This document shows positions 26,942 through 39,700 of a stretch of DNA of 64,000 nt, one piece after another. Source of the DNA: Cinclus cinclus (taxonomy: Eukaryota; Chordata; Aves; Passeriformes; Cinclidae); the NCBI RefSeq assembly GCF_963662255.1, contig NC_085052.1:16219151-16283150 (forward strand). Direction: 5' to 3'. The position numbers were made by a program, and so were the translations under genes. Positions within the stretch are counted from its first letter, which is position 1. Each line of letters starts with the position of its first letter. The notes below the pieces were generated by a model that was not told the origin of the DNA, ran no database searches, and saw only the letters and a program-made list of their open reading frames with translations.

Positions 26942-29352
26942 AAGAAGAGGCACATATTTACTACACAGAAATATCACCTTCTAATTATGCAATGTTGCAT
27001 CCTACGCATATCCTGAGCTATTTTCCAGACAGCACTGAGAGCTTGTGTTGCTGAATTATTCTATAAAGTTTTTCATGTTATGCTCATCAGTGAAATGTCC
27101 CAATCCAACACTGCTATAAACTGAGTTATTAGATTATGGCTGTGGCTGAACAGTGTGACAGTGGAACACTTCTTGTTTTTCAGTTCCAAGGGCATCGTTT
27201 ATTTTATCCTGACTCAGTCTTAAGAACCAATCATACCTCCTGCCTCCACTCCTCTGTAATTTTTTCCATAGATGGAGCACCAAGGAAGAACTGAAAGAGA
27301 CCTGTCCACAGTCTAAAGAGGAGTGTCTCAAGGAAAGTACCTATCATGCAATCAAGCTATAGCCAGTGCAACTGATATTTGACATGTTCTACCACAGGAA
27401 AAGAAGCATTTACTACAAGGGCTTTTGTTTATCTGGTTTTTATTCAAACACAAATTTGCTCAGCCCTTGCTAGAGAAGGAACATGGAGCACTAGGTGGCA
27501 AGGTGTGTGAGCTGCTGGAACCTCTGGGGCAGAAGTTGTAATCAAGAGATGCCTGCAGGATGGATTTGTTTCTGACCAGGGATAATTTCCAAGTAGTTTT
27601 TACTACCATGTTCTTTATTGTGAACATTTTCTCTGGCCTTTACCAGCATGAAGTCTGGGGAAACCCAGATTAATTTGCATATTAAGAACAAGAACTTGAC
27701 TCTGAATCAATTTCCAAAGTAGTAAGTGTAGTCTGTGAACCCTTATCTGTTATCTCTACAGGTCTGGAAGTATCCTTGAGCATCAATGCCCAGTTACTTT
27801 ACATGCTGTGGTCCAGCCATGAGCTTGCACTAAGTGGGTAAATTAGGCTTGCCATTATGGGCTCACACCCTAACTTAGGTAAGAGAAAATTCATGCTGTC
27901 AAATGAGTAAGAGGAATCCAAAGATTGCTCTAAAATATGTGTTGGAAAAATTATAGGGATGTGGAATCTTCAGAGAAAGGAGAGTGAATATAGGGCCGTG
28001 AAGCCTTCAAAAGACTTTTATCTGCCTCCTGCCATCACTTCTGCCTTGCTTATATTCTCTGTACTGAACCACTGCTAATCCTCAAACACAGGTTTCCCAA
28101 GCAACAAGCCTTACAAGTGGCAGTGGCAGGATCTTTCCTTAAGGGGAAGATTCCCTTCAGGAATTGTGCATCACGCCCGTGTAGTGTGACTGTGCAGCCT
28201 GACCAGGGGCTGCGTGCACATTTGTAACTAGATGAGAGACTGAAATGCTCCTTATGAAACACTGAAATTCAGCCTACCAAGTATCACATCTCCCAGGTGC
28301 TAGAAAGCTTGCCAGCTTGCTCATAGGCTCTGTTTCACTAAATCTCTGAAATAAATGAACACAACACTAATCAAAAAGCAATGTTTGTCTGAAATTCTTT
28401 AAAGTCAAATCATATTGATTGGAGATTAAATTTGACTTCTTAAATCTGAGTGCTGGGCACTGCCCTATGTAGACAGAAAATCTATTTGCAGTCTGTCCTT
28501 TGAAAATAGTGCACATCATCTCTCAAAAATTATTTACACATTTTAGGGATGTGGGCAAAAAGTAATGGAAATGCACATTTATTTTAAATTAATTAAAATT
28601 CACATAATCTGAAACAAAGGTATCATTTATCTGCTATGTTGGAAATATATTGTCATAAGCAGAGACAAATTAATTATTTCTACAGGGGTCTGAGTATGAT
28701 TTGGATATAGTTCTGCCAGTTCTGTCAGTCGGTAAGAGTGAATTTCAAATATCTTTCATTCTTCAGTGTCTGTGTGTGCCCTCTATTAGAAACATGGGGT
28801 GGGCTGCATCTTTTAATCTTAATTTTAAAGCTAGTTTTATAAATGCAGTAACAGTCAATGAGGCATTTGAATCTTAAAGTGTACAGAGATAGCATTTTGA
28901 AATGGTGAATACATTATTATAGACTGGCTTTCACATTATCTTGGTTACTTTTATCTAGGTTAAACATTAGTTAAAATAATATATGTACAGATTACTATAG
29001 CAATGTCATGTATCTTGCATTCCTGTTTAGAAAACAAAACCCAAAGCTCCTTTGTCTTTTCAGACATGCCTCTCTGGAAAATGGCAGGCACTGTCATAAA
29101 ATACCTGAGCAGCTGAACACGTTGCTTTGTTAAATAAAGCGCAACTCAAAAATACAGCTCATGTGCAAAAAAGCAAAGACTGCATTAAAACCATCTTTCT
29201 GACTCCTAAACCACTGGGCTGTGTCAGGAGCCAGCTCCACCCCAGCATTCCTGCAGCCAGATGTGTGCTGCTTTGCCTTGCACAGGTGCTCCATGGCTGC
29301 CAGAGAATGGTGCTCAGGATCAGGAGAGTTAAGAGCACTGTCACAGGGCTGT

Positions 29353-29426
29353 CTGGGTTTAGCTTCTGGATTTGGTTTAGCTTCTGGTTTAGCTAAAACT
29401 TCTGGGTTTACCTTCTGGATTTGGGA
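29353..29426. repeat. Imperfect short tandem repeat
   Basis: The motif TGGGTTTAGCTTCTGGATT recurs in diverged and shortened form about four times (GGTTTAGCTTCTGG, TTTAGCTAAAACTTC, TGGGTTTACCTTCTGGATTT). It is a small degenerate minisatellite with no associated gene. Confidence 0.6.
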
Positions 29427-32400
29427 CTGTACCTGAAGGTCTCAATGGGCATTTCATCCCTGCCTGAGTTGGCAAGGGTGTCTGCTCTGAAGGTGAAAAA
29501 TGCTGTTCGGGCACTGGCACTCTCCCAGGAAGGCACAATCTGGGGGACCAGAGAGGATAAAGTGCCAGCCAGCCCTGATCTCTCATCTGAGCTGCCTTGA
29601 GAGAGGCAGCTAACTAGAACTGAGCCAAGGGTGCTGGGTCACTAAGAACGCCACAAGGGGAAAACCAAGAGGTTCACTTACACTAGCTCTGGGGAATAAA
29701 AGAAATAAAATCATGATAAAAGAAAGCAATGGAATGACCTTATCACTGAAAAGCAATTTGCAAAAAACCCAAGATGGCTAAATGATTGATATCTACTGAA
29801 AGCTAAACCAAAATGCAGTCCTCTTGAATTCTGGGATCCAGCTCTGAGACTGAATACTGAGAACAGCCCCAGGAATAGTAAAATACAACAGAGAGAGAAT
29901 AAGAAAGCAATTAGAAAGGTTGATAAAGTTCTAAATGACCCCGTGCATTTCCTGTATCACAAGAGGGTAAAGGGGATAATCAAAGAGGATTTAGGCAGTC
30001 CTGGAAAGGGGAATATTTTCTTCTCTATGTCAGTTGTAAACTGGAGGACATGATGGGAAGACAGCTACTCCTGCTCTAATATTTTCAGTAATGAAAACAA
30101 AGCTTTCTCTCAAACTGAAGAGCATCTGTAAGATAAATCAGAGCAATCATACAATTTTAAAAGTGTAAAAATCATCTTGCCTAGGTGGTATACGCAAGAA
30201 GAATTACAGGAGCCAGTGCTCAAACAAACTAGTTGCAATTTTTTTGCTGTTGGTAACAAAGCTGAACCAGTTAGAGATTTAAATAAATGAATGCATAAAA
30301 TAACACAGAGTATAGAATATTTGCTAAAGCCTACATCAATAACCTAATCATCACAGATAACATCATGGCAAATGTTCTTGGTGCACATTTGCTAACAGAA
30401 GGAGAGAAATACATAAAAGAGCTGAGTTTCAAGAGATGAAATTGGTAATTAGACATTGCCTCTTATGTTTTGGATTATAGCAGAATATTAGTACTGCCAA
30501 ACCACATTGTGACAATCAATTAACAGACAGTGGTCATTAATAACCCTAATTTCCACTCTAAGGACGTTTATCTGGTAGTACCAGCACATCCGAGCTATGA
30601 ATTACCAGTTTCACCAGAATGGCACTTCCTTGGTGTGCTACCAGCCTACAGTTTTTAATCTCTTCAAGAGTTTAAAGCCCCAAACACCTGTTACCACCAC
30701 AGGCAGCACACAGAGCAGCTATTTCTGGGAACTGGGCTTTGGGGACTTGGCACCTGACGGCAGGCCTCTTTCAAGAAAGGAGTTACATTTTCACTCTATT
30801 GCAGACAGTTTATGCTGCTGAAGAAGTACAAAGTAGTTTGAAAGATGTTTGTAGTGGAAGCCATTTCCTTGAAGTGTGTTAAAAAGTTGCCATGTGGTCC
30901 TTAGAAGCATCACCTCAGCGCAGAGTGCAGGGACCAGGGAATAGAGACAAAACACAATGCCTTTTGTGCTGAGCTGATATCTGACAATTCAAGCTGATTT
31001 TCTTTGTAGCACAGGTCACTGCACTCACTACTACCATCACTTTTGGTTCCAAATATTGCAGAAGAGTTGCTCATCTGAATATGTACTACATTTTATTTTT
31101 TTTATAGGAGCAGCATTTTACTTGCTTCTGAATACTCCCCCTTTGTGAATTTAAGCCTAACTTTCAGTGACAGGCAAGCTAGACAGGCACACAATTTGAA
31201 TTGTAAATGCTTTGTTGAGTTTTGGCTTTTGTTCAGTATGACTTACTTTATAAAGCTGAAACGTGTAATTTTGGGGTGGCACAAGCTCAGCTCAAGCAAT
31301 GCCTCGAGTCTTATGCTTCCAAATACATATTTTCTCTTTAAGTGTTGCTACAACATTGCTGCTCCCCTGCAGTACAGTCATGAGACTCGTTCCTGGGAAA
31401 CACTGACAGAAGATGAAGGAAACCTATATCCAGTAAAAAACAAACAAACACCACCTCCCCCCACCCTTGGATGTAGAATAGTAGTACAGGGGGAAATTCT
31501 TACATAATTTAATGCCATTGATCATTGACACTAACGCTTCTGCATTACTTAGAAAAATCGTAACGTCCTGCTCGTTGCTGACTCTGAGCCTCAGCTATAA
31601 GAGTGTTTTAAATGAAACAGGCTGGTTTTATCATTATATGCTGACTTAAACTATAGGATTTTAGAGGCAGAAAACCCATCACTCTTGGCAAGGGTATCAC
31701 ATGTGATAAGAAAAGAGAACCCCGCATGGCATATTGCTACAGGAACAAAGACTCCATTACATCAGATAACTGGTACAGATTACTATGGAAGATACAAAGA
31801 ACTTCAGCACCCTCAAAGGGGTTACCTGGGGAGAATGGATGTGTTGAGCAGAAGGCATCCTTGTGATTTTGAAAGCCCTTGAGCTGAGCACCTAACATCA
31901 TGCAATCTTGTACCACAAAAGAGATTCTCCCTGAACTTCAGTCTGCCTGCATGCAATCCCACTGCTCCACAGTGCCTGCTACCATGCATCTTCCAAGCAC
32001 TACAAGCAGCTCCCTACCTGAAGGACCTGGTGGTATTTGCTATGATTCTGTTACTGCCTGATCCAGTAGTTCTAAAGGTCTCATCATTATGCTCTTCTAA
32101 TCAGGCAAGGTGTAGAAAAACTATTTTCCGTTTCTAATTGACCCTTGTAGGCTCAGAGAGATCAGGATGCAGAAAGGAGAAGGCAGCTTTAACTGTCTAA
32201 CAGAAGAAAAGACACAAACCTGACCACGTTAGATATGGAAACTCACTGGCACATGTAGTGGCAAGGCAAATGCAAATGAGCAAGAGTAAGATAGTCAACT
32301 ACCTTTAGTAATGTTACACTCTTGTTCTTCTTTTTTCAGGTATCTTTCTTGGATGTTTCTCTGTTACAGTGTATGTTTTTTATTTTATTTTATATTTTAC

Positions 32401-35400
32401 AGAGTATAGATCTAATTAAGAAACACAATATCAAATTCATTTGAGGTTTGTAATACAAGAGACACCAATCATATGCTGAGAGCATAGATAAGGGTTTGTA
32501 TAACCTGTGTATTTCTGCCCCATAAAAATCACTATAATTTATAGGACAGGACCCCAACTTCGTTGTTTGCTTGAATCTAATACACCAGCATTCTCCCCGC
32601 TATCTTGGGATGTTAGATAAAAACACAATGTAAAAATAAGCATAATCCATTAAAAAAAAAATTCCATTAGGAAAATAAACATCCACGTTTTAGGTACATG
32701 ACACCTTTCACAATTATATCTTTTTACATTTACTTTTTGCTGCAATAGTCTACATATCAGCTCACACCATGGGAAACCAATCTCCAGCTTTCAACAAGTG
32801 GCAAAAGAAGTCAGTCCAAATAAACTGACTGTCTGGGCAAGTTAAATATCTGAACCAACTGCAGTTTCAGGGGTGGTATTTTACTGTGGAGATACACAGA
32901 AATCACTAGGCATATTGGATTTTTAGCAAATACAAAAAATTTGTTATTTCTATTATTTTTATGAAATTAAATTAAACATACCAGAACAGTTAATTGTTAT
33001 AAGTTTTATAAATTTGCCATTTAGGTTTTCTGGAATTTTAACTGGAATCTGGTAGTTCAGACCTTTTGTTCTAGAAATCTTTTTTTAAACTTGTATTCCA
33101 ATGTACAGCCTTTTACTCAATTCATGAGACATTTAAAAGAACTCAGTCTACTGTTTACAGCTTGGTTGTCAAATAATCAGGATTTGTTTCCTCATTAAAA
33201 AGCTCTACAATTACATTTTCTTAATGAAACCCTCACAACTGACATTTTCAGAGTGTGAGGTTTCCTTGCATTTCATGAAGCAAAAAAAGAAGCAATCTCA
33301 GGGGTCTGTACCACATTTCCTCCCCTGTGTGGTGAATGGGGGGTTCAGTTCATGCCTGGTACCAGGTTTTACATCCCCAGCTCTCCTCGTGCTGTGCCTG
33401 CTGCTTCTGCAATAACAACGTGCTCTCACCATCTGATACAAGTGTTCTCTGATAGCATTTTAAGATATATTCTCCTGCATCTCTTCAGCTCCCCATCCTT
33501 CTGCTCTTTAGCTACTCTTGTCACTTAAATTATGAAATAAGCCTTTCCTGGCATGTTGGTCACCTCCATCACACTGTAGCCAAGAAATAGTGTCAAGATG
33601 CATTTGTTGAGCTAACTAATACTTAACATTTCTAGAAATATTCAGAATAAGTGGGTTCCTTCAATCCTTCTGTCTGTGCCTAAAATAAGGGGACAAGATC
33701 AATTCAAAAGGGAGCTCATTTTCCTTCTGCAGTACTTGCATGGGGTTTCAGTTTCATGTAGGCCTGTATGCATGTTGCTGCAACAAAGACTATTTCCCAC
33801 TTCTTCAAATGACCATAGGATGACCAGCCATAAGTTCTATGAATGGAAATAGTCTTTTTGACAGTCTAAAGGAGTCCTCTGTGTACTACCAGCTGAAATA
33901 AATTCCTTATGTGATTTTCTTCACTATTATTTTGAATGAGCTAAAAGAACGGAAAAGGCAAAGCTAATGTTCAGCCTTACACAAGATTGAGTGTTTTGAT
34001 CAGCTGACAGAAAAACCTGGAGTTGAAGGGGTGTTCTTGCAGCTCCCATGCCCAGCTCAACAAGGGCCATTGTCAACACTGAGGTCAATCCATTCATTGC
34101 ACAGTGAAGAATGAAGGTAGGAAAGAGTGGTCATGTGAGTCCACTGCTAGTGGAGACAACAAGGACTCTTTAATAAACATATGAGAAGCAGAAATTAAAA
34201 AGCTTTCCACGTTTGTTTATGAAGGTAAAGAGTAAGCATGACAACCTTTATATGGCTGATAAAGCAGCATCCTCAGTGGAAAACAGATTACAGAAGAGAA
34301 CATTTAAGAGGTGGCCTCCTAAATATGAAAATATCATGCTTTTAAAAAATAGTGTGTACTTATGCATGTGTAATCAGAAAAACAACAATCTGAGTTGTAA
34401 ATGTACAAGTCAACCAAAGAAAGGAATATATACATGGTGCAAGGATCTAAGTGGTTCCGTGGAGCAAAGGAACCACTATCAAAAACTCAATTCTCTAAGA
34501 TTTCCTGACCTGGGTGGGAAAACAACCTTGGAGAACACAAGGCAAATGACTCAGGCCAGCTCATGGAAAAGTCTGCAGGGAACGCAAGACAGAAAAGACG
34601 GTGGAAACATATGTGGAACATATTCTGTTAAAGCAAATGAATTGAGGAGAAAATGTATTCTGGGATAATTCTGAAGAACTGCAATGTCCTGGCTTCCAAG
34701 AAAGCATTCAACAGCAGCATGATCTATTGACTGGAGGATGGGCATATGGATAATTTCAAACCAATTCTTCATCATAAGAAATGGATTTCTAAGTCTCCTG
34801 ATAAATACTATGCAGTTTCATTAATTTTTCTATAACTTTACAGAAATCTGCCTCTTGAACAAAGGGCTGGGTTGAATTTCAGTGGCACTTTATTGTCAGG
34901 GAAAGAAAGAAACATACATCATACAAACATGTCAAAAACCTGGACAGAGGCATCAGTCTGACTGTAGGGAAGCACTTTAAACAGGATCTAGAAGGTAATT
35001 GAGAAGGTCAGTCTATCTATCTCCCTGCAGACACATTAAATATGATGTTATTCTCCTGAGCCAGTACCAAGAAATTGGAAGATTGATAGTTCAAACAAGA
35101 AGGTTAAACACAGTTATGGTCTTGTGTATTTAAAGCAAACTCAGTTTATGAATCATAAACAATGTTTACACTACCCACTCCTCTGAAAAAGAATTTATAA
35201 TGACAGGGTTGGAAACTGTTACTACTTTCCACTTGTAAAGCAAAACTCTTCTGCAATCATTCACAGATGTTGCTGCAATCCTAGAGACTAGAATAAGAGA
35301 AGGTAGTATTATTCTTCATAGCAACTGGAGTTTTTATAAAATACAAATGGTTGATTCAACTGAATTTTCAATGATCAGAACCCTGAAGTCAAAGCTCTAA

Positions 35401-37370
35401 CACAGTTTCCTGTGCAATATCTTCAAAGTCAGCAAAGTGGCCTATAAACATAATATAGGTTTTTCAGTTCAGAGTTAAAAACCTCACAGGATGATTTATT
35501 CATTGACCAAGGAAAAGTGCGATTAAGTCTGTGATCTATACTTCTGAAATAAAAAGATGCATAAGGAGATAACTTTAATCAGTGATTAAATTCTTTCCAT
35601 TTGCCTTCTCAGCACTTTGTTAGGTTGACAAGTCCCTTGTCTACATCACCTCATAATAAATCAAGTTTTCTAGGTCTGTGATACCCTCATTGCTGTTTTA
35701 GGGACTCAGTTCAATTGATCTTCATCTTTTTTTTTCCACAGAGTAATGCTTAAACTGGATACAATGCCCCATTCAAAGCCTGGCTTTAGACCATACCTTA
35801 CTTCCTGTGTCTTATGGCTGATATCTTTATTTATGTGTTTGCCTTTTTCGCAATTGTATGACAGCTGTTGTCTCACATTCAGCTTGTGGTTCCTGTAGTC
35901 TTTCATGCTTTCCTGCAGGCATATTACTCCATCAGCATCCATCACCTGGGCTTGGTGCAGGTGTTTCAGACCAGTACCTTGCACTGTCTCCACTGAACTG
36001 AGTCTCACGCTTTAGGCTGGTCCTGTGAGTGTTCACATTAACTTGGAATTTGGTTTAGAATCTGGGCTGAAGTCCAGATTGCATCCAACATGGTACATCT
36101 GTAGCTCCTCCCAGCTTAGTCTCATTGTAGAACTCCCAAGGTAAGGCACACTCTTTATTTCATTTGCTGAGATGGACAGGCCCATTAACCCCCAGGGGTT
36201 TGTTTCTGCAGAGGGAAGGGAAGTATCTCTTTCACAGTGCACACTAATAGTGTTTTCAAAGATAACTCCATAACCAGCTACTGATAGGGCTATAAAGGTT
36301 ATTCTAACATAGGGGGACAGTAGGGAAAAAGCAGTCAAAACCCAGCTACCACAGTAACACAGACTAATTAGATTTAAACTGTAAACACAGAACAACAGGA
36401 TACAGTGGTTTTAGTAACGTAACAAAGATCTTTCCCCCATTGTACCCCCATCAAATCCAAGAGACAAAATTGTAGCTTGTGCAAGAAAATTCATATAAAA
36501 GAGCATCAAAGACTAACACCTGCTTTACTGCAAGACGTAAGTCACAATCATGGGGGAAATGTGTGTGTAAATATAGGTACCAGGAACAGGAGAACATGGC
36601 AAAGAATATTAAGGAAGATTTGTTATTGTATGGGTAGGCTAGAGAAGTCTCATTCTGGTTTATTTTCTTCCCTTAGTTCCTGAGGTTTAATGACTTGCAT
36701 GACATTTAAAGTAAATTGTCAGAAGAAATGTAACAGCAATGTGCTCATTAAAACATACAATAATGTTTTCCTCCAAAGCTAATACACTTAGGATAACCTA
36801 CCATAAAAATCAGCTCAAACTTATTGGACAACTCCATTTCACACTGCATAAATGGCAGCAAGAACGTGAAAAACGGACAGAGATCTCAGTGTAATAATAT
36901 ATAACAATTACAGGTGCTCAGAACTTAATTTAAAAGCAACTTCAGCATTTGATGAACTAGTAAGCTAAGGCACATGATGTACCTTGTGCTCACTGGAGCC
37001 ACAGAAGGTTTTAAGTCACAATGCAGTCTTTTATGATGTCTCATGGTACCTCCTCCTACAGCCCATGGGGAGTTCCCAGCACCCATGAAAGTGAAATACA
37101 CATTGTGGCATGTTAAGAATGGAGCCACACAGCTGACAGTCATGTCAGCCTTGTGCTTCAGAGGTAGTTATGCATGTAACTCCAGGCAGCTTCCTCTTGA
37201 GATTCTTGGTTGTAAACCCTCTCCAATGTTTTGTGGGCTAAGATATTTTATTTCCTCATCACAGTCCTTTCTTCTCATTCTCTCAGACTGCAGAAGTCTC
37301 TCATTCTTAGGACTTACAGCACAGAAAGTTCAATGAGTCAATATCAACCACTCTCATCCATTGAATCATA

Positions 37371-37942
37371 TCATAGAACGGTTTGGGTTGTGAGGGACTT
37401 TTAAAAGTCTCCTAATTCACCCCCTTCAACAAGCTGGGACATCTTCAACCAGATTGCTCAGAGCAATCAAGTCTGGCCTCATATCTTCCCAGGGATGGGG
37501 CATCCACAGCCTCCCAGGGAAACCTGTTTCTGTGCCTCACTACACTCATTGTAAAAAATTGCTGCTTTATCTAAATCTGCTCTCTTTCAGTTTAAACTGA
37601 TTATCCCTTGTCCTGTCAGAGCAGGCCCTGCTAAAAGTTTGTCCCCATCTTTCTTCTTTTTGTCACAGGAGATGTCTTCCAGCCCTCTGACTATTTTAAT
37701 GGCCCTTCTCTAGACCCACTCCAAGAGGTCCATTTCTGCCTGTTCTGGGACCCCAGAACTGGATGCAGTGTTCCAGCTGGGGTCTTGCAGAGCAGAGGGG
37801 CAGAATCCCCTCCTTCACCCTGCTGGCCACACTGCTTTGGATGCAGCCCAGGACACACTGGGCTTTCTGGGCTGTCAGTACACCTTGCTGTGTGATATCC
37901 AGCCCCTCATCCATCAGCACTCCCAAGTCCTTCTGGGGTCAG
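37371..37942 (-). mobile_element. CR1 LINE 3' fragment with RT C-terminus remnant
   Basis: About 570 bp in inverse orientation start with TCATAGAACGGTTTGGGTTG and continue through GGGATGGGGCATCCACAGCC and TTATCCCTTGTCCTGTC. The distal part encodes, on the minus strand (37926 downward), a remnant of the CR1 ORF2 end with LDITQQ, AQKAQCVLGCI, SVASRVKEGILPL and LEHCIQFWGP. These parallel LDMSQQ, AQKANRILGCI and LEYCVQLWGP of CR1. The frame ends early and the element is 5'-truncated, so it is dead. Confidence 0.92.
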
Positions 37943-38680
37943 TGATCTGTTTTTCTGATACTGCAAGGGCAGCAGGGAGCTGCTGGTAACTTGGGGGTCT
38001 GTTATAGTTGAATGATAGGGTCAGAACAATAAGGAGTGTGGAACAGATGTGCAAAGTACCTCACTGTCCATGAAACAGAAGCACATGTGGGTTTTGAGAT
38101 CCTAATTCTAAGAAATTTCTGAAACTGTTGTCTGATATCCCACCCCCAAACGTGCAGTAACATATAGGTTATGTCTATGCTGTCTTCAAACTCCTGGAAT
38201 TTTTTAAAAATACCCTATAGAGAGGACTCTTACCACATAAAAATAAAATCATCCTAAATAATCCACAAGATGTTCTACTTCAGAAAAGAGAATCCCATTT
38301 AACTCCATCAATTGCAAAGGAAAATAAATAAATGGATTCCCATGCACCAGGCCCACACCCCCATAGTCCCCGCACAGCCGAGCTGCCGCAGCCCAGCGCG
38401 CCTCCCAGACTTCCTCGCCCCCTCGGAAGAGGGCCGGGGGTGCGGGATGGTTTCGTGGCACCGGCGTGCGGCTGTCTCGAACAAAGCGCGAGTGTGTCGG
38501 GCGATTTCCTGCGAGCCGGTGCCGTCGGGGCACAGCGCTCCCGGCGTGTCCCCGCACTGTCCCCGCGCGGGCGGCGGCCGGGGAGGGGCGTCGGCGGGGG
38601 CAGCCCCCGAGCATTGATAACCCCGTGCCGGGCCCGCCGGGGACAGCCGGGGAGCGCCGAGCAGCCGCGCACGCCTGTCC

Positions 38681-38700
38681 CCGCACCGCACCGCACCGCA
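38681..38700 (+). repeat. (CCGCA)4 tandem repeat
   Basis: Four perfect CCGCA units run directly into the probable FGFBP3 5'UTR splice donor (CACC|GTGAGT). A change in copy number would alter the untranslated exon end. Confidence 0.85.
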
Positions 38701-38702
38701 CC

Positions 38703-39036
38703 GTGAGTGCCTCGGGACAGGGCGGAAAACACCGCGATGCGTGGGGAAAAATGGGCGCGGGGGAAAGGACGGGGTTGCCCCTAGTCGGGCCTGATGCCGC
38801 TGGCAGCTCTGATGCCGCAGCTGGCGAGTGCGGGCTCCGACTGCTGCTGTCCAGTTACGGCGTCCTGGCCGAGGTGATGCCGGGACGGAGCCGAAGGATG
38901 GACGGACGCGAACTAAAAGCCCCCGGGGGTTACGAGCCTGGAGGGACAAGCCCGCTCCGCGCCCGGCTCGGGCCGGCTCGACCCCGGGGGCTGCGCTCCA
39001 GCCGAGCACCGCCCGCCACGGTCCGTGTGTCCGCAG
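38703..39036 (+). other. FGFBP3: Probable FGFBP3 5'UTR intron
   Basis: The donor GTGAGT at 38703 and the acceptor GTGTGTCCGCAG ending at 39036 bracket a 334-bp GC-rich intron. Human FGFBP3 also has a non-coding first exon with the coding sequence in exon 2, as I recall, which supports the model. The exact junctions need cDNA evidence. Confidence 0.5.
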
Positions 39037-39046
39037 GGCGCGGAGG

Positions 39047-39106
39047 ATGCGGCGGGAGGGCTGGCCCCGAGCCGGGATTCCCGTCGCTGAGGCACGCCGA
39101 GGATGA
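39047..39106 (+). CDS. uORF overlapping the FGFBP3 start
   Basis: An ATG 11 bases after the proposed acceptor opens a 19-codon frame (MRREGWPRAGIPVAEARRG). Its TGA stop lies at 39104-39106, inside the FGFBP3 start codon context, so the two share ATGA. Its own context (GAGGATGC) is mediocre: purine at -3 and C at +4. It could reduce FGFBP3 translation or allow termination-reinitiation. It is more likely a regulatory uORF than a functional peptide. Confidence 0.4.
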   Translation: MRREGWPRAGIPVAEARRG

Positions 39107-39582
39107 GGCTGCCCCTGGCGCTGCTGGCCCTGGCCGCCCTGGGGGCGGCCGGCCGGGAGGCGGCGGAGGAGGCGCGGGCGGGGCGGTTCTCCACGCCGGA
39201 GCGGCACCGGTGCCGCTGGGAGCTGCGCTCGGCCGCGGGGGCCAGCGAGCTGCGGCTGAGCTGCCGGGCGGCGGGCGGCGGGGCGGCGAGGAGCTGCGCC
39301 TACCGCGGGGAGCCGCGCCGCTGCCCGGCCTTCGGCGCCCGCAGCCGCCGGTACTGGCGGCAGATCCTGTCCCGGCTGCGGCGCCGGCACCACCCCTGCG
39401 CCCCGGGAGCGCCGCTCCGCGCCCGCCTCTGCGGCCCGGGCCGTGCTCCGCCCGAGGCGCAGCTGCGCCTGCTGCCCGAGCCGGCCCCCGCCCCGCCGCC
39501 CACCGCGGACCCGGCGCAGACCGACTGCTCCGAGCGGTGGCACTCGCTGTGCAGCTTCTTCGTCGGCTTCTGGGAGGGCTGA
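39103..39582 (+). CDS. FGFBP3: FGF-binding protein 3
   Basis: This secreted carrier binds FGFs (FGF2 is the best-known ligand) and frees them from heparan sulfate in the matrix. The 159-aa product has a leucine/alanine signal peptide (about residues 1-17) and eight cysteines at 37, 54, 65, 74, 99, 110, 142 and 150, the family pattern. Blocks matching human FGFBP3 are RFSTPERHRCRWEL, CAYRGEPRRCPAF, YWRQILSRLRRRHHPC, ARLCG, and the C-terminal CSERWHSLCSFFVGFWEG (human CAEKWHSLCNFFVNFWNG). The basic linker between cysteines 6 and 7 is only about 31 residues, while the human protein is 258 aa, mostly because of this linker. The start is the first ATG giving a signal peptide. The gene is convergent with TNKS2, as in human. 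Confidence 0.95.
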   Translation: MRLPLALLALAALGAAGREAAEEARAGRFSTPERHRCRWELRSAAGASELRLSCRAAGGGAARSCAYRGEPRRCPAFGARSRRYWRQILSRLRRRHHPCAPGAPLRARLCGPGRAPPEAQLRLLPEPAPAPPPTADPAQTDCSERWHSLCSFFVGFWEG

Positions 39583-39700
39583 GCCGCTCCGGTCCTCGGG
39601 AAGGAGCGCGGCCTCCCGGCGCCCGCAGCCGGACACTCCCGGCCTCGCCTGCCCTCAGCCAATGCCCCCCGACTCTGTCCGCTCTCCTCTTTTACTCCCC

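Larger units (their letters stand above)
23461..38340. other. Intergenic: TBC1D12 to FGFBP3
   Basis: About 15 kb separate the divergent TBC1D12 and FGFBP3 genes. I recognise an LTR remnant at 24813, a 13-G run at 26929-26941, a short tandem repeat at 29353 and a CR1 copy at 37371. No open frame resembles a known protein or has a convincing exon structure. The longest non-repeat frame, 34213-34668 (151 aa), has no recognisable domain. BTAF1, the human neighbour of FGFBP3, is absent. Confidence 0.7.

Noticed and set aside
29353..29426. CRISPR-like or coding repeat
   Set aside because: The units are short, imperfect and directly adjoining with no spacers, in a vertebrate genome. It is a degenerate minisatellite.
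34213..34668. 151-codon open frame in the intergenic region
   Set aside because: No recognisable domain, no splice signals or promoter nearby, and an ordinary composition. It is probably chance.
37696..37926. 76-codon minus-strand frame
   Set aside because: It is the decayed C-terminal end of CR1 ORF2, not a host gene.
23461..38340. BTAF1 5' exons, expected from human gene order
   Set aside because: No frame resembling the BTAF1 N-terminus (MAVSRLDRLFILLDTG) is present on either strand.
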